This document shows, piece after piece, positions 27,341-35,474 of a stretch of DNA of 64,000 bases. The stretch spans positions 558,001-622,000 of the forward strand of contig NZ_JALBGD010000001.1 of NCBI RefSeq assembly GCF_023507705.1, given 5' to 3'. Position numbers and translations under genes: made by a program. Each line of letters begins with the position of its first letter. The stretch's first letter is position 1. The stretch is from Stappia sp. WLB 29 (GTDB lineage Bacteria > Pseudomonadota > Alphaproteobacteria > Rhizobiales > Stappiaceae). A model generated the notes under the pieces. That model ran no database searches, was not told where the DNA came from, and saw only the letters and a program-made list of their open reading frames with translations.

Positions 27341-28809
27341 GACATACCCTTCGTCCTCTCGCCGTCCTGACGGCTCCCCTCCTGCTCGGCGGCTGCATCG
27401 CCACGGCGGCCACGGACGCCTACGGACCCGGCGATGCGGGCTTCGCGCCCGTCGCCGGCCAGGTTGCACCCGCTCTTGGCGGCAGTACCCCGACATGGGT
27501 CCAGACCCCCGAGCAGGCGCGCGCGGTTTCCGAGCGCGTTCGCTCCATGGTGCACAAGAAGACGATCAGCGCAGAAACCGCCGTTCAGGTAGCTCTCATC
27601 AACAATCGCGGCCTGCAGGCGGCCTATTCGGACCTCGGCGTCAGCGCAGCCGACGCCTGGCAACAGACCCTTTTGCCGAACCCGACCATTTCCGTCGGCC
27701 TGCTTGGCATCGGTCAGCCCGGCCTCGTCGCGTTCAAGACCATCGAAGGGATGGTGGCAAACAATATCCTTGCCCTCGCGACACGGAAGCGGCGCAGCGA
27801 AATCGCCGAGACCCGTTTCCGTCAGGCGCAGATGCAGGCGGCGGAGGAAACCCTGCGCGTTGCCAGCGAGACGCGCCGTGCGTGGATCGAGGCGGTTGCC
27901 GCCTTCGAGACCGTCGCCCTTCTCAACCAAGCCCGTCAGGCCGCAGATGCGGCCTCCGAACTCGCACAGAAGCTGGGCGAGACCGGCGCCATGCCGAAGG
28001 CTGCACAGGCGCGCGAACACGCTTTCAACGCGGAACTGGTCGGCCAGATCGCCGAGGCGCGGCTTGCCGCGGCACTCGCCAAGGAGAAGCTCGCCCGCGC
28101 CATGGGACTATGGGGTGCGGACACCGCGTTCTTCGTGCCCGACGCGCTGCCTCCGCTGCCCGGTCGCCTGATGAACAAGGAGCATGTCGAGCGAGAGGCG
28201 CTCCAGCGCCGCGTCGACCTGCAGGTAGCGAAGATCGAGTTGGAGGCAACGGCCCGCGAACTCGGCCTGACCGAAGCCACCCGCTACGTCACTGATCTCG
28301 GCCTCGTCGCCGGCTTCGAAAGCGAGCGCGAGAAGGAGGACGGCAAGACCCGGCTCACCGGCACCGCCCAGGTGGAGCTGGATTTCGCGATCCCGATCTT
28401 CGACAGCGGCGCGGCCCGCATGAAGAAGGCGGAGTTCACCTACATGCGTGCCGCCAATCGCCTGGCGGAACGTGCGGTCAACATCCGCTCGCAGGCCCGT
28501 TCGGCCTACCTGGCCTATCGCGCCTCGCACGAGATCGCCCGTCACTACCGCAACTCGGTCCTGCCCCTGCGCAAGCAGATCGAGGAGGAATCCCTTCTCA
28601 CCTACAACGGCATGATCACCAATACGTTCGAACTGCTGGCCGATACGCGGGCGCGCATCGGCACCGTTCTCTTGGCCTCGCGCGCCAAGCGGGACTTCTG
28701 GCTTGCGGAAGCCGGGCTCGCCACCGCGATCCATGGCGGTGGAGAGGCCCCGGCCGCAGGCGGTGGCGGCGACACTGCCGTCGCCGATGCCGGCGGCGGC
28801 GGACATTGA
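27337..28809 (+). CDS. TolC-like outer-membrane efflux lipoprotein
   Basis: 490 residues. The signal peptide has a lipobox (LLLGGC), so the protein is probably acylated like NodT/CusC-type channels. Two outer-membrane efflux repeats follow, with the characteristic starts AVQVALINNRGLQAAYSDL and, in the second repeat, the long alpha-helical LAERAVNIRSQARSAYLAY. The C-terminus is Gly- and His-rich (GGGGDTA, GGGGH). It should form a trimeric outer-membrane exit duct, but no inner-membrane pump or adaptor is encoded beside it. GGAGG lies 6 bases before the ATG. Confidence 0.88.
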   Translation: MRHTLRPLAVLTAPLLLGGCIATAATDAYGPGDAGFAPVAGQVAPALGGSTPTWVQTPEQARAVSERVRSMVHKKTISAETAVQVALINNRGLQAAYSDLGVSAADAWQQTLLPNPTISVGLLGIGQPGLVAFKTIEGMVANNILALATRKRRSEIAETRFRQAQMQAAEETLRVASETRRAWIEAVAAFETVALLNQARQAADAASELAQKLGETGAMPKAAQAREHAFNAELVGQIAEARLAAALAKEKLARAMGLWGADTAFFVPDALPPLPGRLMNKEHVEREALQRRVDLQVAKIELEATARELGLTEATRYVTDLGLVAGFESEREKEDGKTRLTGTAQVELDFAIPIFDSGAARMKKAEFTYMRAANRLAERAVNIRSQARSAYLAYRASHEIARHYRNSVLPLRKQIEEESLLTYNGMITNTFELLADTRARIGTVLLASRAKRDFWLAEAGLATAIHGGGEAPAAGGGGDTAVADAGGGGH

Positions 28810-28826
28810 TGGCGAAGGAGACTGCA

Positions 28827-30215
28827 ATGCTGAACAGACGTCAGATCCTGGGCGCCGGCGCTGCGGGCGCGGCCCTCGTGTCCTCCGCCGCCTGGTCGCA
28901 GACCAGCAACCGCGGCCTGCCGGAAGCAGCGACGATGGACACGCCGGCAACCCAGGCCCCGCTCGCTCCAACCTCGGGGCCCGACTACAATCCTGTCGTC
29001 ACCCTGAACGGCTGGACCCTGCCCCACCGCATGAACAACGGTGTCAAGGAGTTCCATCTGGTCGCCGAGCCGGTGGAGCGGGAACTCGCCGACGGCATGA
29101 CCGCCTTCCTGTGGGGCTACAACGGCCAGTCCATCGGCCCGACCATCGAGGCGGTGGAGGGCGACAGGGTCCGCATCTATGTCACCAATCGCCTGCCCGA
29201 GCATACCTCGGTGCACTGGCACGGGCTCATCCTGCCCTCCGGAATGGACGGCGTCGGCGGCCTGTCGCATCCGGGCATCCCGCCGGGCAAGACCTTCGTC
29301 TACGAGTTCGACCTCGTGAAGAGCGGGACGTTCATGTACCACCCGCACGCCGACGAGATGGTGCAGATGGCCATGGGCATGATGGGGTTCTTCATCGTGC
29401 ACCCGAAAGACCCTGCCTTCATGCGCGTCGACCGCGACTTCCTGATCATGCTCAACGCCTTCGACATCGATCCCGGCTCCTACGTGCCGAAGATCATGAC
29501 GATGACCGACTTCAACCTGTGGACCTGGAACAGCCGGATCTTCCCGGACATCGATTCGCTCGTCGTCGGGCTGGGCGACCGGGTGCGCGTGCGGGTCGGC
29601 AACCTGACCATGACCAACCATCCGATCCACATGCATGGCTACGACTTCGAGGTGACCTGCACGGATGGCGGCTGGGTGCGCCCGGAAGCTCGCTGGCCGG
29701 AAGTGACGATCGACATCCCCGTCGGCGCCATGCGCGCCTACGAGTTCGATGCGGTCCACCCGGGCGACTGGGCGATCCACTGCCACAAGTCGCATCACAC
29801 GATGAACGCCATGGGCCACGACGTGCCGACCTTCATCGGCGCCGACAAGCGCTCCGTCACGGCGAAGATCCGCAAGCTCCAGCCCGAATACATGCCGATG
29901 GGCTCCAACGGCATGGCGGAGATGGGCGAGATGGAGATGCCCCTGCCCGACAACACTGTCCCGATGATGGCCGGCTGGGGGCCGCACGGCCCGCTGGAAA
30001 TGGGCGGGATGTTCTCCGTGGTGAAGGTTCGCGAGGGTATCGCGCCGGGCGATTACGCCGATCCCGGCTGGTACGAGAACCCTCCCGGAACGCAGGCCTT
30101 CGAGTGGACCGGCGAACTGCCGGACTTCACCCGCGCCGACAGCGCCGCCACCGCGCCGCCCCAGGCTCCGCAGGCTGCGCCGACTGCACGCCCCGTCCAC
30201 AAGCATGGCGGCTGA
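28827..30215 (+). CDS. Multicopper oxidase (CopA/CueO-like)
   Basis: About 462 residues with a twin-arginine leader (NRRQILGAGAAGAALVSSAAW) for export of the folded enzyme. Copper sites: HWHG (His130, His132), HPHAD (His172, His174), HPIHMHG, and HCHKSHHTMNAM (residues 318-329), which supplies the type 1 and trinuclear ligands. The ~140 residues after that site are Met-rich (YMPMGSNGMAEMGEMEM). The family oxidises Cu(I) to less toxic Cu(II) in the periplasm. The ATG at 28827 has an AAGGAG site; the frame is open slightly upstream. It begins 17 bases after the TolC-like gene. Confidence 0.93.
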   Translation: MLNRRQILGAGAAGAALVSSAAWSQTSNRGLPEAATMDTPATQAPLAPTSGPDYNPVVTLNGWTLPHRMNNGVKEFHLVAEPVERELADGMTAFLWGYNGQSIGPTIEAVEGDRVRIYVTNRLPEHTSVHWHGLILPSGMDGVGGLSHPGIPPGKTFVYEFDLVKSGTFMYHPHADEMVQMAMGMMGFFIVHPKDPAFMRVDRDFLIMLNAFDIDPGSYVPKIMTMTDFNLWTWNSRIFPDIDSLVVGLGDRVRVRVGNLTMTNHPIHMHGYDFEVTCTDGGWVRPEARWPEVTIDIPVGAMRAYEFDAVHPGDWAIHCHKSHHTMNAMGHDVPTFIGADKRSVTAKIRKLQPEYMPMGSNGMAEMGEMEMPLPDNTVPMMAGWGPHGPLEMGGMFSVVKVREGIAPGDYADPGWYENPPGTQAFEWTGELPDFTRADSAATAPPQAPQAAPTARPVHKHGG

Positions 30216-30249
30216 CGCCGCTCCCATCCCACGCAGAAAGGAAGACCGA

Positions 30250-30771
30250 ATGAGACTGATCCGTACGAGCGCTTTTGCCGCCGGTTGCGTCCTTGCACTT
30301 GGCGCGGGCGCCGCGCTTGCAGCCGGAAGCCACTCCGGTGGACACGGCCATGACAATTCCGACGGCCATCACGACGCGATGATGTCGGTCGGCAAGCCGG
30401 GAAAGGCCGCAGATGTCAGCCGCACCATCGAGGTCACCATGAAGGAGAGCGACGACGGCCGCATGCTGTTCGAGCCCTCACGCCTGGAGTTCAAGACAGG
30501 CGAGACAATCCGCTTCGCCATCGCCAATGCCGGAGAGATCGACCACGAGTTCGTCCTCGACGACCAAAAGGGCGTCATGGAGCACAAGGAGCTGATGGAA
30601 CGCTTTCCGGACATGGAGCACGACGACCCGAACTCCGTGCGTCTCGCACCGGGCGAAACCGGCGAGATCATCTGGACCTTCGCGAATGGCGGCTCGTTCG
30701 AGTTCGCCTGCCTGATCCCGGGCCACTACGATTCCGGCATGCGCGGCGATCTCGTCGTCGGCGGCCGCTGA
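30250..30771 (+). CDS. Plastocyanin-like cupredoxin
   Basis: 173 residues: signal peptide, a His/Gly-rich linker (SHSGGHGHDNSDGHHD), then one cupredoxin domain. Likely type 1 copper ligands are His in IDHEFVLDD and the Cys, His, Met cluster in FACLIPGHYDSGM. It could carry electrons or copper to or from the multicopper oxidase encoded 34 bases upstream. An AAAGGAAG site precedes the ATG at 30250; the in-frame extension to 30205 lacks a signal peptide and is rejected. Confidence 0.9.
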   Translation: MRLIRTSAFAAGCVLALGAGAALAAGSHSGGHGHDNSDGHHDAMMSVGKPGKAADVSRTIEVTMKESDDGRMLFEPSRLEFKTGETIRFAIANAGEIDHEFVLDDQKGVMEHKELMERFPDMEHDDPNSVRLAPGETGEIIWTFANGGSFEFACLIPGHYDSGMRGDLVVGGR

Positions 30772-30786
30772 GCAAGGAGACCTGAC

Positions 30787-31068
30787 ATGAAACTCGCAAC
30801 AGCACTCGTCGCAACCCTGCTCCTCATCTCCGGAGCCTCCACCGCGCTCGCCGCAGAGTTCACCAAGGGCGTTGTGAAGAAGGTCGACCTTCGCGGAAAG
30901 AAGGTGACGATCATCCATGAGGAACTGAAGTCCCTCGACATGCCGGCCATGACGATGGTCTTTCGCGTTGCCGACGAGGCGATGTGGGAGCGGCTGCAGG
31001 AAGGCAAGGAGATCGAATTCGTCGCCGGCCGGGTGAACGGCAAGATCACCGTGACCGAACTGAAGTGA
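30787..31068 (+). CDS. CusF-like periplasmic copper-binding protein
   Basis: 93 residues with a signal peptide (about residues 1-22) and one small beta-barrel domain. The metal motif is IIHEELKSLDMPAMTMVF, where His and two Met correspond to the CusF ligands. The Trp that caps copper in E. coli CusF is Met here (DMPAMTM). AAGGAGA precedes the ATG, 15 bases after the cupredoxin gene. It is the last gene of the copper operon. CusF normally hands Cu(I) to the CusCBA pump, which is not encoded here. Confidence 0.9.
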   Translation: MKLATALVATLLLISGASTALAAEFTKGVVKKVDLRGKKVTIIHEELKSLDMPAMTMVFRVADEAMWERLQEGKEIEFVAGRVNGKITVTELK

Positions 31069-31073
31069 CATGG

Positions 31074-31105
31074 TGCGCCGGAGCGGTCTTGACTGCTCCG
31101 GCGCA
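31074..31105 (+). terminator. Hairpin at the end of the copper operon
   Basis: Perfect 11-bp arms TGCGCCGGAGC/GCTCCGGCGCA (31074-31084, 31095-31105) with a 10-base loop, lying between convergent genes. There is no strong T-run, so termination may be partial or factor-assisted. Confidence 0.6.
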
Positions 31106-31109
31106 TGTC

Positions 31110-31709
31110 TTACGGGTTGATGTAGCGCAGCCCCGTACCGGCCAGGAGGCCGTCGAACAGCGCCAGCAGGTCCGCGTCCAGCACCTGTGCGCGCGGATAG
31201 CGCGGCGCGCTGCGGTCGGCGAGCATCGGCGCGTCCCAGCCATCCGTCGTCTCGATGAAGTGGCGCACGCCCTCCTCGCCCCAGAAGGCGTGAAAACCGG
31301 CCAGCACGCAGTCCACGTAGCTCTGCAGGATCGGGTGCTCGTCGTTGCCCGGCCGTCGGATCTCGCTGTCCGCCTCATAGAGAAAGGCGCTCGCGGCTCC
31401 CGCCGTTCCATCCTTGTCGCGGCGGAAGGACGGGCCGATGCCGTCGATCCGGCGATAGCGCCGCTCGCGCGCGTCGAGTTCGGCCAGCCGTTCGGCCGGC
31501 TCGCTGACCATCACTCCGCGGATCGCCGTATCCTCCGCCCGGCGAACGGTCAGCGTGCAGACCTTCGGCAGGTTCTCGGCCCCCGCCGGGCGCCACCAGG
31601 CGCGCCATTCGCGGCGCCAGCCTGACAGCGTGCCGGCCTCCGCCACCGCCTGCGGTCCCAGTGTGCGCGTGTTGACGAGCGATCCGTAACCGAAATACGT
31701 GATGGTCAT
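31110..31709 (-). CDS. Gamma-glutamylcyclotransferase-like protein
   Basis: About 199 residues. It begins with the family motif YFGYGSLVN at residues 5-13, which forms the substrate pocket, followed by a segment GTLSGWRREWRAWW and an FLYEADSEIRR block with an acidic residue that may be the catalytic Glu. The family releases 5-oxoproline from gamma-glutamyl compounds, including glutathione, but the substrate here is unproven. The start at 31709 is set by the motif; an upstream extension overlapping the divergent gene is rejected. Confidence 0.75.
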   Translation of the reverse strand: MTITYFGYGSLVNTRTLGPQAVAEAGTLSGWRREWRAWWRPAGAENLPKVCTLTVRRAEDTAIRGVMVSEPAERLAELDARERRYRRIDGIGPSFRRDKDGTAGAASAFLYEADSEIRRPGNDEHPILQSYVDCVLAGFHAFWGEEGVRHFIETTDGWDAPMLADRSAPRYPRAQVLDADLLALFDGLLAGTGLRYINP

Positions 31710-31805
31710 GCCCTGCGTTTCCGTAAGCTGCAATCCAGCGGCAACGGGACCGTACGGCCCCCGCCTTTTCCGTCCATCTCTCCTGCCTAGAGGATCGCCC
31801 CGCCC

Positions 31806-33014
31806 ATGACCACCATCCCCCGCGCGCAATCTTCAGGCTGGACCGACGCCGACACTGCCCGCCTGCGCACCGACACGCCGGCGGCCGCCCGCCTCGTTCA
31901 CTTCAACAATGCCGGCGCCAGCCTGCCGCCCGCCCCGGTCCTTGCCGCCGTCAAGGCGCATCTCGATCTCGAGGCCGAGATCGGCGGCTACGAGGCCGCC
32001 GACCGGGCCGCCCATGCGGTCGCCGACTTCTACCCGGCCATCGCCGCGCTCTTGGGCGCCGCCCCGCACGAGATTGCCTATGTCGAGAATGCCACCCGCG
32101 CCTGGGACATGGCCTTCTACTCGATCCCGTTCCGCCCCGGCGACCGGGTGATCACCGGCCGCGCCGAATACGTCTCCAACTACGTCGCGCTCCTGCAGAT
32201 GAAGGCCCGCGCCGGCATCGAGATCGACCTGATCGACGACGACGCGACCGGCCAGATCGACCTGAAGGCGCTGGAGGCGGCGATCACCCCGAAGACCCGG
32301 CTGATCGCCCTCACCCATGTTCCGACCTTCGGCGGCCTTGTCAATCCGGCGGAGGAAGTCGGCGCCATCGCCCGCCGCCACGGGTTGCTCTACCTGCTGG
32401 ATGCCTGCCAGTCCGCCGGCCAGATCGCGCTCGACGTCGCCCGGCTCGGCTGCCACATGCTCTCCGGCACCGGGCGCAAGTATCTGCGCGGGCCGCGCGG
32501 CACCGGCTTCCTCTATGTCTCGGACGCGGTGCTCGATCAGCTGGAGCCCGCCTTCATCGACCTGGAAGCGAGCGAATGGATCGATGCCAACAGCTACCGC
32601 CTCGTCGACGGTGCGCGCCGTTTCGAAAACTGGGAGCGCTATTTCGCCGGCCAGATCGGTCTCGGCGTTGCCGTGCGCTATGCGCTGGAGACCGGGACGC
32701 AACGGCTGGAGGACCGCATCTCGGCCCTTGCCGCCCTGCTGCGCAGCGAACTCGCCAAGCTCCCGGGTGTCGCGGTGCACGACCGGGGCACGCGCAAATG
32801 CGGCATCGTCACGCTGACAGTGGAAGGCGAAAGTCCGGCGGAAACGCGTGCGCGCCTCACGGCGACCGGCATCAACACCTCGGTCTCCTCCGCCTCCTCC
32901 GCACGCATCGACCTGCCACGGCGCGGCCTCGACGCGGTCCTGCGCGCCTCGCTCCACGCCTACAATACCGAAGTGGAGATCGAGACCCTGCTGAAGGCCC
33001 TGCGGGATCGTTGA
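31806..33014 (+). CDS. Class V aminotransferase-fold PLP enzyme
   Basis: 402 residues related to cysteine desulfurases and isopenicillin-epimerase-like enzymes. Features are [10 protein letters not shown] at residue 33, [11 protein letters not shown] as the cofactor phosphate region, DACQSAGQ with the Asp that pairs with the pyridine ring, and [16 protein letters not shown] with the Schiff-base Lys. The flexible-loop Cys of true desulfurases is not obvious, so a desulfurase role is doubtful. Carbon-sulfur lyase (EgtE-like) or epimerase activity are alternatives. It is divergent from the gamma-glutamylcyclotransferase-like gene. Confidence 0.82.
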   Translation: MTTIPRAQSSGWTDADTARLRTDTPAAARLVHFNNAGASLPPAPVLAAVKAHLDLEAEIGGYEAADRAAHAVADFYPAIAALLGAAPHEIAYVENATRAWDMAFYSIPFRPGDRVITGRAEYVSNYVALLQMKARAGIEIDLIDDDATGQIDLKALEAAITPKTRLIALTHVPTFGGLVNPAEEVGAIARRHGLLYLLDACQSAGQIALDVARLGCHMLSGTGRKYLRGPRGTGFLYVSDAVLDQLEPAFIDLEASEWIDANSYRLVDGARRFENWERYFAGQIGLGVAVRYALETGTQRLEDRISALAALLRSELAKLPGVAVHDRGTRKCGIVTLTVEGESPAETRARLTATGINTSVSSASSARIDLPRRGLDAVLRASLHAYNTEVEIETLLKALRDR

Positions 33015-33027
33015 AGCGCGGAAACGA

Positions 33028-33063
33028 AAAAACCCGCCGGACGGTCGCGTCCGGCGGGTTTTG
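33028..33063. terminator. Bidirectional intrinsic terminator
   Basis: Perfect 12-bp arms AACCCGCCGGAC/GTCCGGCGGGTT (33031-33042, 33049-33060) and a 6-base loop, with an A-run before and T-rich sequence after. It serves the PLP enzyme gene and, on the other strand, sufA. Confidence 0.92.
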
Positions 33064-33088
33064 TGTCTCCAAAGCTCTGATCGGCCGT

Positions 33089-33466
33089 TCAGCCCTGCGC
33101 CCCGAACGCCTCCGCGTCCGCTTGCTTCAGCGAGACGGACTCGCCGCAGCCGCAGGCCGAGACCTCGTTGGGATTGCGGAACACGAAGCCGGAGCGGAAC
33201 TTCGTCACCTCGTGATCCATCTCCGTGCCGAGCAGGAACAGCGCCGCCGAGGGCTCGATGAAGATCTTGACGCCCTTGTCGTCGATCACGTCATCACCCG
33301 GCTTCGCCTCCTCGACGAGGCTCATGTCGTATTCCATGCCGGCGCAGCCGCCCTTCTTGATCCCGACGCGCAGGCCGAGAACGGGCTTGGCCGAATTGCC
33401 GACGATCTCGCGCACGCGCTCGGCGGCGGCGTCCGTCAGCTTCAGGACCTGGAATCTGGAACCCAT
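33089..33466 (-). CDS. sufA: Iron-sulfur cluster assembly A-type carrier SufA
   Basis: 125-residue HesB/IscA-family carrier that receives Fe-S clusters from the SufBCD scaffold and passes them to apoproteins. The three ligand cysteines are visible: GGCAGMEY near residue 41 and CGCGES near residue 106. A GGGGA site precedes the ATG. It is the last gene of the suf operon, separated from sufT by 240 bases that hold two palindromic elements, and closed by a bidirectional terminator. Confidence 0.94.
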   Translation of the reverse strand: MGSRFQVLKLTDAAAERVREIVGNSAKPVLGLRVGIKKGGCAGMEYDMSLVEEAKPGDDVIDDKGVKIFIEPSAALFLLGTEMDHEVTKFRSGFVFRNPNEVSACGCGESVSLKQADAEAFGAQG

Positions 33467-33490
33467 ACTCGTTTCCCCGATTCTAGCGGT

Positions 33491-33564
33491 TAGTCACCCG
33501 AATCTGAAGTTCGTCACATTTGGCGGCGTGCTCTGAACGAACTTCAGATTTAAAAGGGTGACTA
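33491..33564 (+). repeat. Palindromic element, copy A
   Basis: Outer arms TAGTCACCC (33491-33499) and GGGTGACTA (33556-33564) pair perfectly. Inner arms AATCTGAAGTTCGT (33501-33514) and ACGAACTTCAGATT (33537-33550) also pair perfectly. The loop is 22 bases, and the right arm has an A-rich bulge (TAAAA). It lies inside the suf operon between sufT and sufA. Confidence 0.9.
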
Positions 33565-33578
33565 GCAAGTTTATGTTT

Positions 33579-33656
33579 CTAGTGTGGTTTTCGAATTTGA
33601 AATACGCTCTGACGGTCGCTGCCAAAACGAGGCGTATTTCAAATTCACCACACTAG
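33579..33656 (-). repeat. Palindromic element, copy B (inverted relative to A)
   Basis: Outer arms CTAGTGTGGT (33579-33588) and ACCACACTAG (33647-33656) pair perfectly. Inner arms GAATTTGAAATACGC (33593-33607) and GCGTATTTCAAATTC (33632-33646) also pair perfectly. The loop is 24 bases. Read on the minus strand it aligns with copy A along its whole length, including an A-rich bulge in the same arm and a TTTGGC-GCG core in the loop. Confidence 0.9.
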
Positions 33657-33706
33657 CAGGTGCAAGATGCACCCGCGTTACCCTCGAATATAGGGCCGGG
33701 CGCCGC

Positions 33707-34093
33707 TCAATACCAGTTGAGCGCCACCTTGGCCTCTTCCGACATGCGGTCGGGCGTCCACGGCGGATCGAACACCATCTGCACGTTGACGTCGCCGACA
33801 CCCGGCACCGCCCCGACGGCGTTTTCCACCCAGCCCGGCATCTCGCCGGCGACCGGGCAGCCCGGCGCGGTCAGCGTCATGTCGATGGCGACCGAACGGT
33901 CGTCCTCGATATCGACCTTGTAGATCAGGCCCAGCTCATAGATATCGCAGGGAATTTCCGGATCGTAGACGGTCTTCAGCGCCCCGACGATGTCGTCGGT
34001 CAGGCGCTTCAGCTCGTCCTCGGAAAAGGCGGAGCCGGTGGCCGAAATCTCGGCCTGGGCGTCCTCGTCCTGCGTCAGTTGGTCTTCGCTCAT
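33707..34093 (-). CDS. sufT: SufT-like MIP18/DUF59 Fe-S assembly protein
   Basis: 128 residues with an acidic N-terminal extension and a MIP18 (DUF59) domain: DDIVGALKTVYDPEIPCDIYELG near residue 33, and the conserved Cys block LTAPGCPVAG. Proteins of this family assist late steps of Fe-S protein maturation; it is the SufX/SufT member of the alphaproteobacterial suf operon. Its ATG, with a GAGGG site, lies 7 bases after the sufS stop. Confidence 0.92.
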   Translation of the reverse strand: MSEDQLTQDEDAQAEISATGSAFSEDELKRLTDDIVGALKTVYDPEIPCDIYELGLIYKVDIEDDRSVAIDMTLTAPGCPVAGEMPGWVENAVGAVPGVGDVNVQMVFDPPWTPDRMSEEAKVALNWY

Positions 34094-34100
34094 CTCGCCC

Positions 34101-35357
34101 TCATGCGAAAAAGTCGTGGGCCTTCTGCAGCGCCTCGACCAGTCTGTCGACCTCGTCGAACGTGTTGTAGAGGCCGAAGCTCGCCCGGCATGTCGAGGTC
34201 ACTCCATATCGTGCCAGCAGCGGCTGCGCGCAATGGGTTCCGGCCCGCACGGCCACGCCCTCGCGGTCGATGATCATCGACACGTCGTGCGCATGCACCC
34301 CCTTCATCTCGAAGGCGACGATGGCGCCCTTGTCCGGCGCCTCGCCGAAGATGCGGATCGAGTTGATCTGCTTCAGCCGCTCATGCGCGTAGTCGCGAAG
34401 CGCCGCCTCGTGCGCGGCGATCCGCTCGCGGCCGAGCGTGTCCATGTAGTCGAGCGCCGCCGCCAGGCCGATGGCCTGGACGATCGGCGGGGTGCCGGCC
34501 TCGAAGCGGTGCGGCGGGCTGTTGTAGCTTACCATGTCCTCGGTGACATCGAGGATCATCTCGCCGCCGCCGTTGAACGGACGCATCCGCTCCAGATGCT
34601 CCATCTTGCCCCACAGCACGCCGATGCCGGTCGGGCCGTACACCTTGTGGCCGGTGAAGACGAAGAAGTCGCAGCCGAGATCCTGCACGTCGACCGGCAT
34701 GTGCACCGCCGACTGGCTGCCGTCGACCAGCACCGGAATGCCGCGCGCATGGGCGATCCGGCAGATGTCGCGGATCGGCACCACGGTGCCCAGCACGTTC
34801 GACATCTGGGTGATCGCCACCAGCTTCGTCCTGGGCGACAGAGCCGCCTCGAACGCCTCGATGTCGAAGGTCCCGTCCTCGCGCACATAGACCCATTTCA
34901 GCACCGCGCCCTGCCGTTCCCGCAGGAAGTGCCAAGGCACGATGTTGGAGTGGTGCTCCATGATCGACAGGACGATCTCGTCGCCCTCCCCGACCCGTTC
35001 CGCGCCGAAGGTCTGAGCGACCAGGTTGATCGCCTCGGTCGTCGAGCGGGTGAAGATCACCTCGTCCTGCGACGGCGCGTTGAGGAAGCGGCGCACGGTC
35101 TCGCGCGCCGCCTCGAAATTCTCGGTCGCCGTGTTCGACAGGTAGTGCAGGCCGCGATGGACGTTGGCGTATTCGTGCGAATAGGCCTTCGTCACCGCAT
35201 CGATCACCGCCTGCGGCTTCTGGGCCGAGGCGCCGTTGTCGAGATAGACGAGCGGCTTGCCGTAGACCTCGCGCGACAGGATCGGGAAGTCGCGGCGCAC
35301 CGCCATCACGTCATAGGGGGCGCTTGCAACGGCACCGGGATCGGTCATCGACGTCAT
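34101..35357 (-). CDS. sufS: Cysteine desulfurase SufS (group II)
   Basis: 418-residue PLP enzyme that removes sulfur from cysteine for cluster assembly. Motifs: YLDNGASAQKPQ near residue 38, the PLP-lysine loop FTGHKVYGPTGIG, and the persulfide Cys in RAGTHCAQPLL. The short loop around this Cys is typical of group II enzymes, which usually need a SufE or SufU partner; none is encoded in the window. GGGAG lies 7 bases before the ATG at 35357. It is separated from sufD by 117 bases that contain a small GC-rich hairpin (35409-35425). Confidence 0.95.
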   Translation of the reverse strand: MTSMTDPGAVASAPYDVMAVRRDFPILSREVYGKPLVYLDNGASAQKPQAVIDAVTKAYSHEYANVHRGLHYLSNTATENFEAARETVRRFLNAPSQDEVIFTRSTTEAINLVAQTFGAERVGEGDEIVLSIMEHHSNIVPWHFLRERQGAVLKWVYVREDGTFDIEAFEAALSPRTKLVAITQMSNVLGTVVPIRDICRIAHARGIPVLVDGSQSAVHMPVDVQDLGCDFFVFTGHKVYGPTGIGVLWGKMEHLERMRPFNGGGEMILDVTEDMVSYNSPPHRFEAGTPPIVQAIGLAAALDYMDTLGRERIAAHEAALRDYAHERLKQINSIRIFGEAPDKGAIVAFEMKGVHAHDVSMIIDREGVAVRAGTHCAQPLLARYGVTSTCRASFGLYNTFDEVDRLVEALQKAHDFFA

Positions 35358-35474
35358 CTGCGTACTCCCGCTTCGCCGGGGCGCGTGCCCCGGCCTGTAC
35401 GGTGCTGCCGGGGCCCTGGGCCCCGAAAGCGTGTCGTCGGGCTTTTATGCCCCCACAACCTTTGGCGTCGGGGT

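Noticed and set aside
33491-33656. The suf palindromes read as a CRISPR array or as a Rho-independent terminator
   Set aside because: There are only two inverted, diverged copies with no regular direct repeats or spacers, and no T-runs follow the stems.
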